From assembly GCA_027604505.1 (NCBI GenBank), contig JADIIX010000048.1:62001-126000 (forward strand): a stretch of DNA of 64,000 nucleotides, written 5' to 3'. The position numbers and the translations under genes are program-made. The notes under the pieces were generated by a model. It worked only from the letters and a program-made list of their open reading frames with translations. It did no database searches and was not told the origin of the DNA. Position 1 is the first letter of the stretch. Each line of letters starts with the position of its first letter. Origin of the DNA: Gonapodya sp. JEL0774 (lineage: Eukaryota > Monoblepharomycota > Monoblepharidomycetes > Monoblepharidales > Gonapodyaceae). This document shows positions 24,199 to 36,100 of this stretch, piece after piece.

Positions 24199-26084
24199 AT
24201 GTACCGCCGAACGTCGTTCACCGTCGAGGTTTCTTCGCTGTCATCGTCTCCAGTGGACGCCCGGTTTCACATTCCATCCAACCAGGAGCATCTTCCAACG
24301 ATTCGCTCCTTGTCCGCTTTAGACGGCGACAGGGACGGATCACCCAGTACAGACGATGACGAACACAAGCCCCTACTTTCAAATTCATCACTTCACCCTC
24401 GGGATTCTGGGCGATCGGTGGCTAATCGTGAAGCTGGTTCATCGCAACACCCTGTCATCTCTAGTACTTGGAAGGAGCTGTCAACGATCCTCCAGCTGGG
24501 AGCTCCAGCATGCATTAGCTATTGTGCCACTTTTGCAGCCAGTATTGTTGTGCAGGCTTTCATGGGTAGAATTGACTCGTTATCACTGGCCTCTGCTGCC
24601 CTCGCAACTACATTTTGCAATGTGACAGGGAGCTCGGTCTTGATCGGAGCAGCCTCTGGCCTTGATACACTCTGCGCTCAATGTTGTGGGTCCTCTAATG
24701 AAAAAGGTGCTGGAGAGGTATTTCAGCGAGGGGCCATTTTTGGGTGTTTTTTGTGTATTCCCATCGGGCTCCTCTGGCAATCCTCGGCGTTCATACTCAC
24801 CTTCGTTGGACAAGAAGCTGAAGTTGTCGCGCTTGCGACGTCGTACATAAACATTATGATATGGAGCTTGCCTGCGACAGCACTCGCCGAAACGCTTCGC
24901 CGCTTCTTCATGTCACACGCCAGAATGAAATTGACACTCGTCACTAGTGGGTTACTTTCCGCCCACTCTTCATCATCGCACTCACTGCTTCATTGCAATG
25001 AAAGCTGCATTGGCATCATCCGTTTTCGTATGTCTGAGCTATGCTCTGGTCTTCCACTCAAGTCTTGGTTTTTTGGGCGCACCGGTTGCTTCAGTCGTCG
25101 TTGCATGGTTTCACATGATACTTTTGATTGGCTGTTCCTTTGCATTTGAAAACAAAAGCACCATGTGGTTGCCTCAATTTTCAGTTTTGTTTGAGTGGAA
25201 AGGATGGGAAGTCTATCTATGCAAATCCCTCGCCGGGATTGTGAGCGTAGCTGGGGAATGGTGGGCGTGGGAGATTTGTACGCTTCTGGCGGGTGTTCTT
25301 GGAAGTAAATATTTGTCAGGTGAATGAGTACCCATGACGCATTTTCAAGTAGTGGGTGGTTCCTCACAGCATTGCGGCATCTTCCTCAGCGCAATCTATT
25401 GTTTTGAGCTTGTGTTCGCTGTGCGCCATGGTGCCCATGGGATTGGGTGTTGCTTCTGCCACAAGGATTGGAATTCTCGTGGGAGAAGGGGCTTCAATAA
25501 ATGCAAAGACAAGCTCCAGAGTTGCGCTTCTCCTTGCGGCTGGGATTGGTGTCTCAAACTTCTGCATTCTCTGCTTTGGCGTTTCTCTGCCTGCCATATT
25601 TACAAATGATAGTTACACTGTCGAGCTCGCGCAATCTATTCTGCCCATCGCCGCTCTGTTTCAAATCAATGACGCCCTCGCAACAACCAGTGGCGGAATA
25701 CTACGAGGCATAGGAAGACAGAAAGTCTCTGCGATGTTTGCGCTCGTTGGGTTTTACGGTGTTGGAATCCCAGCGGGCAGTTACTTGTGTTTCAGGTGGA
25801 AGTCCCTCAGGGGACTTTGGTGGGGCTTGCTTCTCGGAACCTGTCTCAGCGTACTACAGGTAATGACAATTCTTGTAACGGACTGGGAAGGCGAAGTGTT
25901 CCGAGCGGACAGAACGTTGCAAGTGTTTGGTGGTCTGGGCAAGGAGATTCCGGCGCAGCAAGACAGTGGTCCCGAAAGGAACATTGTTATTCGTACAAAT
26001 GCTTGGGATAGTCCCGGTTTGTTGTTCGGGAGGAAGCCCAAGCAACAGCTTGACACTAAATCAGGGGTGGCGTCCTTAGTTTAG
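24199..26084 (+). CDS. MATE family multidrug/toxic compound transporter, 585 aa
   Basis: Twelve-helix cation-coupled exporter of organic compounds, expected in the plasma or vacuolar membrane. Exons 24199-24946, 25005-25319 and 25390-26084 join exactly to 585 residues. After a 90-residue hydrophilic, Ser/Asp-rich N-terminus come the first MATE repeat (LQLGAPACIS, FMGRIDSLSLASAALA, the GAASGLDTLCAQCCGS motif with AFG and GQ-type sites) and a helix-breaking FVGQ loop. The second repeat holds LGFLGAPVAS, the WWAWEICTLLAGVLG helix, SAQSIVLSLCSL, GLGVASATRIG and GGILRGIGRQK. The order and spacing match fungal and plant MATE proteins of about 550-600 residues. The C-terminus is short and hydrophilic. 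Substrate unknown. Confidence 0.92.
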
Positions 26085-26333
26085 TCCCTGGAGCATTCAC
26101 AACCACTCACGCGAGACAAGGAACAACTTCTGTCTACTCAAGACATCCTCTGCTCCAGGACCTTGAACGCGCTACCACACAACTGTTACTCGCTATGATA
26201 CAGGAATTCACTGTAATAGCTTTACCTGAAACAGTTAGCATTTACCCTGGTCTTTTGTTACCGACAGCGCAGCCCACCCAGTATCGGCAAGTGTTCGAAT
26301 TTAGATATCTACATATCTTGTATGTATCATGAC

Positions 26334-29300
26334 TTAAAATGTCGGTACTGAGCTGTTGCATCTACAAACCTCGATCGTTGATTCATCTGGGACTCCAGGC
26401 CCCACATCGTTCCTTGCAAAGCTTTCCGAGATGCATTCGCATCCACACAAATGTCCAATGAACTCCTCTTGTGCTGACAGTATCTCAAAAGGGGTATCGA
26501 TCACAGCAACCTGTATAAAGCCCAATGAGACAAGTTGCGAGGCGAATCGCTGAAGATCCCAAGCAGATCATGTTGAATTTCAAAAATCACATCACGGTTG
26601 TCCAAGCATAAACTAACCATAGCTGCCAACCCACGATCTTCATCTGCTAACACCAAAACATAGATGGACTCTTCCAGTGCCAACCGTAGATATGTCGCCA
26701 TAGAGTCCAGTTCAACAGAGTCGATGTTGATCGAATTAAAAACATGCCGTGAGAGGAAGCTGGAAACAAAGGTGACAATAAGCTCGAAACAGCGAGAGTT
26801 TCTTTCGACTCAAAATCACTCGTCTTGCGGTCGTACGTCCAGGACGACACAATAGGGAAGCATCTTAAGAGTATCTCGAAATACGACTCTCCCGACGAGT
26901 TCCTATTGTCGTGCAGATATTTGCAAATTGTGAAAACTCCTGAATCTCGCAATTCAATCAAGGAGACCATAACCCACCTGTTTCCGTGTGGTGACTGGCC
27001 GACTTAGTTGATTCAACGGGGAGACATCTGCTTCACCCCGATTTGGATCAGAGACACTGTTAGGATCCCACTTCCCAAAAGGAAGCAGTGAATGTGGGGT
27101 AGTTTTGCACATTTGCAATGCATGGTTTAGGCAGGAGTCGACTTCTACTGATTCCGGAAGGTCACTAAAGAGGAGCATGCACTGCGTACACATCTAAATC
27201 AGAATCTCAAAAATCAACGGCATCCAGTTCTACTCACCTCATTAAACTCTCTCACCATGATTGTGTCCTTGGTCTGAGCCAGGATTGCCACACCAAAGAA
27301 CAGTGGGAGTGAAGGTGGCCCCACCAGAAATTTGTCATACAAATGATAAACCTTTTCGAGATTGAAAACATGAGCAAAAAGGGTCATGACCCAAGGAATG
27401 GCGTATAAATCGGGATGAAGTCCGATGGAATAAACGTAGGCAGACAGGGTGGGCTCATGGAAAGAGAGGAGGTGCTGGAAGGAACACATATACCTAGCAG
27501 TATATCATGAGAATAACTCAAACTACGGTCTTTTCGGCGCAAAAACGGTGCTCACTCTTGAAAAACTGGGGAGTTGTCGTGCACAAAAAAATTGCCCAAG
27601 AACTTCCCGACAAACCTTTGAAAACATGTGAACGCAAGTGCTTCTTCGTTGAAGTTCAGAGACAAAAATACTGCCGCGAGAGAGTCCAAGCCTTGCCAGT
27701 ATACCATTCGGTCCTTTTCCGCGGCAAGCCAAGCCTTCAGTACTCGTCGCAATCGTATATGACCTTCAGCGCTGGAGAGAAGTTCATTGTACTGGTGACA
27801 ACGTGGTATGTCAGCGTCCAGCTGCAGCAAACATAAAGTAATAAGAATGTTGTTCTCAGAATACAATTTCAGAAAGGACAACATGTACACGAACCTGCCG
27901 GTCAGTCTCTGTCTCAGTTTCCTTGTCAATAACATCGTAGTCCAGCTGTGTGTCACCCTCGATGTCAAGAAGCGCAGCCCAGACTTTCCCCCTGTAGATC
28001 TGCATTGGGGATTCCGGTTGTCCCGATGGGTCAGGCACAGCGACACATTCCCAGGTCCCAAACATTTTAGAGCACAAACTTACAGGTGGGATATCAATTT
28101 TAGCCTCCCTGTGCAGCTGACCCTTCTCCGTTGGCCACTCCAGCAACATCCTCGCAAACACTTGCATGCGGGAATATTGGTACCGCATGTCCCGTTCTCT
28201 CGTGGCCAGAGAAACACGCAGGTGCTGTTGACTCGCCGAACTGCTCCCCAAGTCCCCAGGGTCATCGGAACACAGCAAATCGTCGTGCCAGAAAAGTGCA
28301 TCATTAACAGGGTGTTGCGTCTCAATTGCGACGAGTGCAAGTGACGCTGGCGGTGTCGAAGCTGCCGCTTCAGCCAACACAGCCCGAACTCGAGAGAGAT
28401 TCAACGTGTAAATTCGGTCCGAGTACAGGTCCACACTATCGGTGTCTAATGAGTCGGAGGGTGACAGGATAGGCAGGGAACTGGGGCTTGATGATTGAAG
28501 TCCATTGTTTCTCGAGCTCGTCGCCAGTGGAGGGCGATGTGTACGGTCGCCGTGACGAACACACCGAGGCAATCGATACACTGATGGCGACCAACCGAAA
28601 CCCTGCTTAGCAAGTTCAACTTCGACATCGCCGCCAGAAAGCTTCCACAGATAGAAGAGTTCACCCGACGTGAGCCGTTCCGAAGGATGAAGCTCTTCTG
28701 AAGTGGTTGCCGGAGATGGTGAGGGGAAGGACGGTGGTATGGCAGACAACTTCCCTGCGGGATCGTGTCCTTTTACTCGCCTGACGATGCCGCTCTGACT
28801 GAATCGCACTGTCACCACACCATCGTCATCCTCGTCGATCTCGACTTCATCAACAATGGTTGTCTGGCGCGAAGGCTTAACTGGAGCCGGTGCGACATTG
28901 AGGAAAAATTCGTGACTAAGTAACGTCTCGAGATCCGCACGTCGGCGGGGATCAGGACACAGGCACGCAGTCGCAAACAGACGCAAGTCAGGGTCGAGCG
29001 AGGGATCATCGAGCCACTGGTCGATAGCTGGAATGTTAGTGCGTGGGCCAGTGTCGGGGCTTGTTCGGGCTCCGGCGATGGTAGAAAGGATCGACAGAAG
29101 CGGGGCATCAGACAGAAAGCAACGACCAGTATGGAGCTCCATGAGTAAAATTCCGAGAGACCACACGTCAGACTGAATTGGTAAGGAGCAAATGAACTTC
29201 TCGAATGCGGCTTCCAAGTGCTCTTGCATCATCTCACCTTCCAAAATGGTTCCGCCCGTTTCGATGGAGTACCAATAATCAGCTCTGGCGCAAGGTATCG

Positions 29301-30069
29301 CGGGTACCTGCCAATTACTTCAATGTATGAGTAGGCTACCGGCACATAAGACATACCGACCATACCCAATGGGGAACTCGACTTCCTGGCCGCCATATGT
29401 AATATAAAAAATGCCGAAATTGGAGAGTTTCACATTATCCTTTGAGTGTAGAAGGGAAGAAATCATAGTTGATCACATGAATACGCACAACAATAATTCT
29501 CGGTCAGCAACAGCACGGTTTGCCATTCAGTTCAGTGGTTGAAGGGCCACAGTGCTGGTTCCATTGCACAACGGCAAACCCCACCTTTTGATCCAAGAGC
29601 ACATTATTCAGAGCGAGATTCCTGTGTGCCATGCCATAGTCCTTAAGGTGACACAGTCCACAGAGGATCTGAAAGACCCATCGTCGCAAACGTTCCACAC
29701 TAATGACTGGCCCACTGCTGTTGACAACGCTGAGCAATGAATTGTCATAGTGCTCGGATACCACATATATCCGATCTGCAAGAACAAAACAGTTCCACAT
29801 TGCCAGTTCGCTTGTGAAGAAGACCATTTCAATGAGGTACCTCTCCGTCCTTTCAGCACCTCCACATACTGACAAAGGTTGGGATGCGCAAGATCCTTCA
29901 ACGACTGCGACCTGCCAATAATCATTGACGTGGTCGAAGACGAGCTCAGGGCTCTATAAGAGGGAGGGTTATCGAGGTCGTCTGGTTTGACTGCGAACGT
30001 CAGCACGCCCAGCTGACATTCTTCGCGGCGGAAATCGGGTGGTTTCAGATTTCTCCGAACCCCAAACAT
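26334..30069 (-). CDS. TBCK: TBCK: pseudokinase, Rab-GAP TBC and rhodanese protein, 978 aa
   Basis: In animals TBCK links growth signalling and endolysosomal traffic and is part of the FERRY complex, which ties mRNA to early endosomes. Twelve exons join in phase: 30069-29841, 29775-29585, 29439-29366, 29307-29238, 29172-28084, 27999-27895, 27821-27556, 27493-27238, 27193-26978, 26902-26820, 26759-26618 and 26549-26334. All three domains of the animal protein are present in order. The kinase-like domain (1-270) has [12 protein letters not shown] in place of HRD and NFG in place of DFG, so it looks inactive, as in human [20 protein letters not shown] is intact. The TBC domain (about 540-740) has [12 protein letters not shown] and VYWQGLDSL, which carry the arginine and glutamine finger positions. 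The rhodanese-like end shows [11 protein letters not shown] and FNSINID, with no obvious active-site cysteine loop. Start at 30069 is the first in-frame ATG. Confidence 0.94.
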
Positions 30070-30252
30070 GGTTCGCAGCACGCAGGGGGATTTTAGCGTG
30101 TGTAACCTGGCAACTCTAGTGAATAAATTGTCCCATATCCCAAACTAATTTTAGCACCTGTGGCCGACACACCAAACTCCGAACAAACCACACCGGAACT
30201 CGCTGGAACTCGCTCATCGTTTCTCCGTATGGGAAGTGTGAACTACGCAGGA
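30070..30252. promoter_or_regulatory. Divergent upstream region between TBCK and VPS28-A
   Basis: About 180 bases separate the ATGs of minus-strand TBCK and the plus-strand VPS28 gene. A shared or back-to-back promoter is likely from the spacing; no motif was identified. The exact 5' limit on the VPS28 side depends on an uncertain first exon. Confidence 0.4.
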
Positions 30253-31346
30253 ATGGCAATCAACCCGAATGTGCGGTTTCATCCCCCGTGCACCTTGCCT
30301 GGTTTGCTGCCAGAAGTCAGGACACAACCGCACTTTCTCAGTCTCACATCTTCGATCCCTGTGGATAAAACCGCCTTCGCAGGGAACTCCGCCAGTCAGA
30401 CCTGCTATAGGTGGCTCAGAGTACTCCGCCCTCTTAACTATGAGCAATGTCTATTCAATTCTCGTATCTCTCAACTTCCTTGAGGTTGCTTTCGCTTCGG
30501 GAGCCATCGAACAAGACGAGTGAGTTTCCGAGCCTTATGCTATAACGTATGTAGTACTACATAGCGGATGTTATCCACTTCAATCATTCTCAATGCTCTG
30601 TGACCTCAATGTCGTTGCCTCACTATGTTCGCAGGTACGCGAGTGAATGTCGAAGATTGTTACAGCAACAACGTATGGCCATGCAAATCCTTAGCAGGGG
30701 CGAAGATGAAGAGAAGTACCTGGACAAATTCACAGTGAAGTGGAATGTGAGGAGTGCCTTGAAAGTGCGAACCCTCTTGACCGTCGATCAACGGGTGACG
30801 AGATTTTCCGATAAAGATTGAAGGCCTCACTTACGCTCGCAATCGCATACGACGAGGTGAACCCGAAGGCGTCGTGGGTCAGGAGCCCCCTCCACAGTGG
30901 ACGAATGTGTCCGTACCAGGAGACGTTGGCTACGATGTTGCAACCGTACGTGAGCGCTCTCTGTGCGTCAGGATTTTATGTTCTGTGTTCTCAAATCTTG
31001 CTTGTACGTTCAGGCAATTCTGACCGCCAAAGATTCGATCCATCTTGGACAGCTGGACAAGGAATCTCTCCACCCAGCGCTTGGTAGAGCCGCTAGACTT
31101 TTGGTCAAGTACAAAGTATTTCCAGAAGGTGACGACAACTTTGAGAAGCTCAAGCGATGGTTGGTACGCTGTCATTTTCTGTTATGCATTACTTTGATTG
31201 CCGTTGCATCAATCCTGGACTGGGCATCTAGGCTAAAAAAACTCAACCGCCTCTCTGGTAGTCTGTCCCACGAGGAAGGCCAGCAACTGCGGTCGGATCT
31301 CGAGGGTTTAGAAAATGCGTTCCGTGTAGTGGCCGCTCGTGGTTAA
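30253..31346 (+). CDS. VPS28: ESCRT-I subunit VPS28, ordinary domain plan, 202 aa (VPS28-A)
   Basis: VPS28 is the ESCRT-I subunit whose N-terminal half packs in the core with VPS23 and VPS37. Its C-terminal four-helix bundle binds ESCRT-II (VPS36). Proposed exons: 30253-30270, 30383-30519, 30635-30746, 30824-30856, 30898-30945, 31014-31159 and 31232-31346; the first is the least certain. The N-terminal domain has VYSILVSLNFLEVAF then IEQDEYASECRRLLQQ and YLDKFTVKW, matching the order in human VPS28. The C-terminal domain has AILTAKDSIHLGQL, NFEKLKRWLKKLNRLSG and LRSDLEGLENAF, again in order. At 202 residues it is close to the usual 210-240. Introns fall inside the Glu codon after QD and inside the Trp codon of KRW; both positions recur in the downstream paralogue. 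Confidence 0.85.
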
Positions 31347-31476
31347 GTATAGAAGTGGTCTGTGAAGTCAAACCAAGCAGTGTAATATTTTGTACATAGT
31401 ATCGCATGGATTGTTCTTTTTGGAAGACATGAACATTTAGGTGTCCAACACGGAGTGGCCGATCCGGAAATGGTTC

Positions 31477-32921
31477 ATGTTGGAGATGGTGAGCGCGACT
31501 AACCGAGATTTCCCATGACAGTTAACTCAAGCATTGTTGCTGCATCATCAGGCTTCACCTGTCTCCATCTCGAAAACACCAGAGATAGAACTGATGGGGG
31601 TACTCTACTCCATCCTTGTCGCGATGAACTTTCTGGAACTTTCCTTCATCGCAGATCTGGTTACAGCCGAGGAGTAAGTAATGCATCGGCTAGTTTCGGA
31701 GAATCTAAGACATTTTTGCGCCGTTTTGACAAAGTTGTCTCCGCCAAGGTACCAGCTGCTTTGCGACGAACTGATTCAAAAGGAACGAGTGACAGTACAA
31801 GCACTTTCGCGAGATGTTCCTGCGAATGAGTACTTAGTGCGCTTTATGAAGGATTACGGGGTGAGTCTCGCACGAGAACATTATACTGGCATTCCGAAAC
31901 AACAATCCCCACAAACTGGCTACTGAAATTCACAGCTCGACGGCCTCGATCAAGCTAGGCACCGCTTTGAAATTGGCGTTAATGCCCAGGTTGAGCATCC
32001 GCTGGATCCTCCGTCAAACGGGAAGTTTGCTCCGATTGCCGCAATGGACACCATGCGGGTGAGTTGTGTGACGAGTGGACAAGGCAGCATATGAGCATGA
32101 TTCAAATGACTTCGTGTTCGGAAAGAGTATTATCAAAGCAATGGATGCCTTGGCACTTGGGGTCGTGGAGGTGGTCGAGAGAAGTGATGTGTTGCCGTAC
32201 CTGAGCTCTGTTTCCCGAAACCTGTCGAGATTCGCCGCACTTCCCCCCAACGAGCAATATCGCAAAAGAGCTAGAGAATGGTGAGTAGCCTTGAACGGAG
32301 TGCCCTTTGGAAACATTTATGTGATCACGGTGAACCAAGTTTCCAGGCTCCTTCGAATGAGTGCGGACGGGTACCCCGACAAGTTATCAGAAGATGACGT
32401 GCGCAACCTAACGTCTGATCTTAAGCAGCTTCTAGAATCTTATCAGCTCTCATTGGAGCGAACTCAGGTCCCTGGTGCCAAGGTTTCACCCAGCGTGACA
32501 TCGGAAGTCGCAAAAGTAAGGAAACCTCCACCACCTTTATTGACGTGACATTAAAATATCGCGCCTCACCGTTGTCAGTATACGGTCACTGCGATGGACG
32601 CTCTTGACGTGGATCTCCAAGCAGGCTCAGGCTTGTTCCGGTCAAAACAGGATCTTCAGGTCATCTCACGGATAGCAGTGACAAGTGCCCGAGGATCTGT
32701 TTTACCGAGCAATCATAGCTCGAGAGAGGCACTCGCGCGATGGTGAGTTCCCGGAATTAAACGCCTGACACTCTTTACTCACTATCAGTGTGTGTGATTG
32801 TCACAGGGTTGCGCGGATAAATGCACTGAGCTGGGGGGAGAGTCTACCTTTGATAGAGGCACAAGAATTAAAATCAGATTTAGAGCAGTTTTATGAAGCG
32901 TATCGAGAAGCGCTTCAATGA
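31477..32921 (+). CDS. VPS28 paralogue with two C-terminal domains, 323 aa (VPS28-B)
   Basis: A second VPS28 gene, 130 bases downstream on the same strand. Exons 31477-31488, 31552-31673, 31749-31860, 31936-32058, 32126-32280, 32347-32515, 32579-32742 and 32807-32921 join to 323 residues. The N-terminal domain has LYSILVAMNFLELSF, TAEEYQLLCDELIQ and YLVRFMKDYG. It is followed by two VPS28 C-terminal bundles. The first holds SIIKAMDALALG, a loop to REWLLRMSADG, and LTSDLKQLLESYQLSL. The second holds YTVTAMDALDVD, a loop to LARWVARINALSWG, and LKSDLEQFYEAYREAL just before the stop. Each bundle is encoded by two exons with the split inside the Trp codon (TG/G), exactly as in VPS28-A. Ordinary VPS28 has one bundle, so this is about 110 residues longer. 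I know of no VPS28 with this plan. Whether it replaces or modifies canonical VPS28 in ESCRT-I is unknown. Confidence 0.82.
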
Positions 32922-33128
32922 TTTCGGTGGCTCATTTTCAAGCTCAGGTAAACAGGGCGGGAAATCCTACGTTTCAGGTTTTTCGTTGTTCACGCATTCA
33001 AAAGCGAGTCGAAAAGCCCCGTTTTCTTGTTCGGCGGGGAACAGGTACAAGAAGATGTTCCACGTCCGCAGTCATGACCGACCAAATACACTGACAATTT
33101 CAATAATCGACTCAACACATTGTAGGTG

Positions 33129-36100
33129 ATGGAGGTCGACGGGCTGGAATCGAGGATCTCGTCCCCACAACATCTACTAGACAAGTTCATTTCTGGAGAA
33201 GAGTGAGTTGCTTGCGCTTCAAGTGTCAGCGTCCTCTTTAGCTGATTGATGCTCCCAACTACCACATTATGATTTGATTCGCGGTTGTTTCTATCGTATA
33301 ATCCCACCTCTTGGCGTGGGTGGCTGTCTTCTTGTCGACGTGTTCACGATGCGTCTTGGGCATGTGTGGCATGTTGCACTACAGATATGCATTGGAAGAA
33401 CACATATTGCGCCACCCCTACGTGCTGAAAAATTGGCTCACTTACATCGATCGGAAACGGAATGCTCCGTACGAAGCTCGCGTGTTTGTGTTTGACAGAG
33501 CTGTGAAGGAACTTCCGTATGTGTTTTGCATGCCATTGCATTTACTGCACAGGTTCTGAAAGGCGCCTGTATCGCAGGGGCTCCTACAAATTGTGGAAGC
33601 TCTACCTGGATTTTCGAACCTCCCATCTCATTCGTCCCGGAGCAACCCCAGACCCTGGTACTCTTCTCTACAACAGCGCAGATCTGCTTAGGCCCATCTC
33701 AGACCCGGCATGGCAGGAAGTTAACGCCTGTTTCGAAAGATCGCTGGTGCTTTTGAATAAAATGCCGGTTATTTGGAGCATGTATTGTCAGTGGGCACTA
33801 CAACAAGCAGGACTCGGAGTGAATATGAAATCAATCGAGGATTCGGATGATTTGGACAATGGAGAGGAGTCCGAGGTCGCTGGAGCAACTATTGGCACGA
33901 ACGAATTCAACCCTATAACTTTGACTCGTCGAACATTTGACCGTGCTTTGCGCGCTCTTCCAATCACTCAGCACGGGAGGATATGGCCAATGTACCTAAA
34001 GTTTGCGCAGACCATATCTGGGGAGACTGGAATGCGAATTTATCGGAGGCACCTCCAGCTGGATCCGAACGCGGCCGAAGACTTCGTAGATGTGCTTCTA
34101 GAGCTTAAACCCGAACCACGGTGGGTTGTTTGCTGGCGAATTGTTCTCCGTAGCTGGTTTTGCACAATGCAATTTAAACAAACAGATACGCAGAAGCTGC
34201 GCGAATCCTCGCTTCGCTTCTCACCCTACCCGACTTCAAATCTCGCCATGGACACTCTACCTTCACACTTTGGTCGCGCCTTTGTGACCTCATCACCTCT
34301 CATCCTACCGAAGTGCTGATGCCCACGCCGACAGACAACGTCGTTGTGCGGTCGTCAGTTGTGGGAAGGTCTCTTGCCAGCGTTGGTCGCGTCGAGCCAT
34401 TGGAAGTCGAGCAGTTGCTCCGCGCAGGAATCGCCAAATTCACTGACCAAGTCGGGAAATTGTGGAACACTTTAGCAAAGTTCTACATTTTGCAGGGTGA
34501 ATTTGAGCGAGCGAGGGACATTTATGAAGAGGCGATTGATAAAGTGGTCACTGTTCGGGATTTCAGTATGGTGTTTGACGCATACGTTGAGTTCGTCGGT
34601 GGATGGGTGGAAAGCGTTGTTGAGAGCGCTCGTAAGGCGGAAGTTCGGCGAAAGAAAAAACTGAAAAGGGAGAGAGCAAAGGCAAAAGCGAAGGTTGAAG
34701 CTAGGGCTCGGGGGAGGCGGGACGCAACCAGAGATGACGAGAGCGACGATGAGAGTGAGAACGATGAGGATGAATTGATTGACCCAACCACACTTGACTT
34801 GCATTTAGCAAGACTGGACGATTTGATGCGACGGCGCCCGTTCCTTGTGAACGAAGTCCTTCTGAGGCAGAATCCACACAATGTTCACGAATGGCTACGC
34901 CGAGTCAAGCTCTTCAGGGACGCCGGACTTGCAGGACAGGATGCAGGCAAGGATTCAAAACAGGACGAGGATACAAAACCCGAACGAGCCGCGAAGGATT
35001 TAGACGAGGATACTGCCGGGAAGGTAGTGCAGGTTTTCACCAAAGCGTGCGCGACGGTCAATCCAAAGAAAGCCTCAGGCAAGTTTAGTGATATTTGGAT
35101 CGAGTTTGCCAGCCTTTATGCGGAGCGCGGTGACATGACGAACGCGCGGACTGTCTTTGAGAAGGCATCAAAGGTTTCATTCAAGAAAGTGGACGAGCTC
35201 GTGGAGGTTTGGATACAGTGGTGCGAAATAGAACTTATTTATGGAGATATCAACAGAGCCTTGGATGTCATTGGCCGTGCTACAGCGCCCCCTGCTGGTA
35301 AAACTTCCGGAGGCGTTGGTGGCGATATGTCCATCGGCAAGGCCACCGCTGCCCTTGCACACATTCGATATTTGGACGAAACCATTCCTCCACAACAGCG
35401 AGTTTGCAAATCTCCTAGCTTGTGGAACTACTACGTGGACTTAGCCGAGGCTCTGGCGGATCCTGTGGACCAAACTGCCACGAACCTAGTCCGGACGGTG
35501 TACGACAGGATGTTGGAGCTGAAGGTTGCAACGCCGCAGACTATTGTGGATTACGCGACATGGCTGGAAGGAATCAACTACTGGGAAGAGAGTTTTAAGG
35601 TATATGAAAGAGGTATTGCTCTATTCGGGTGGCCAATCGCTTTTGATCTGTGGAACTTGTACTTGAGCAGATTTTTAGGAAGGTGAGTGTGCATAGTTGC
35701 CCGATTTCGTTACTTTGAAGTATTCGAATTTTGCTCTTTGAATGACGATCCCCGCAGGTACGGTGGTGCAAAGTTGGAACGCGCACGGGATCTCTTTGAG
35801 TCTGCTCTCACGGATGTCCCTCCTAAGTACGGAAAGCCTCTGTATCTTGCATACGCAAAGCTTGAAGAAGAACATGGGCTTGCGAAACATGCCATGCGGA
35901 TTTACGATCGAGCAACATTGTCAGTTGCCGAGGCAGATCGGTTTGCAATATTCCAGATTTATCTCTCCAAGGCTGCCTCGTGGTTCGGTCTTCCATCAAC
36001 TCGTGAAATATACCAGAAAGCAATAGAAAGCCTCCCGGATAAGCATGCGTTGCAGATGTGCCTTCGATTTTCTGATCTGGAGACGAAGCTCGGGGAGGTG

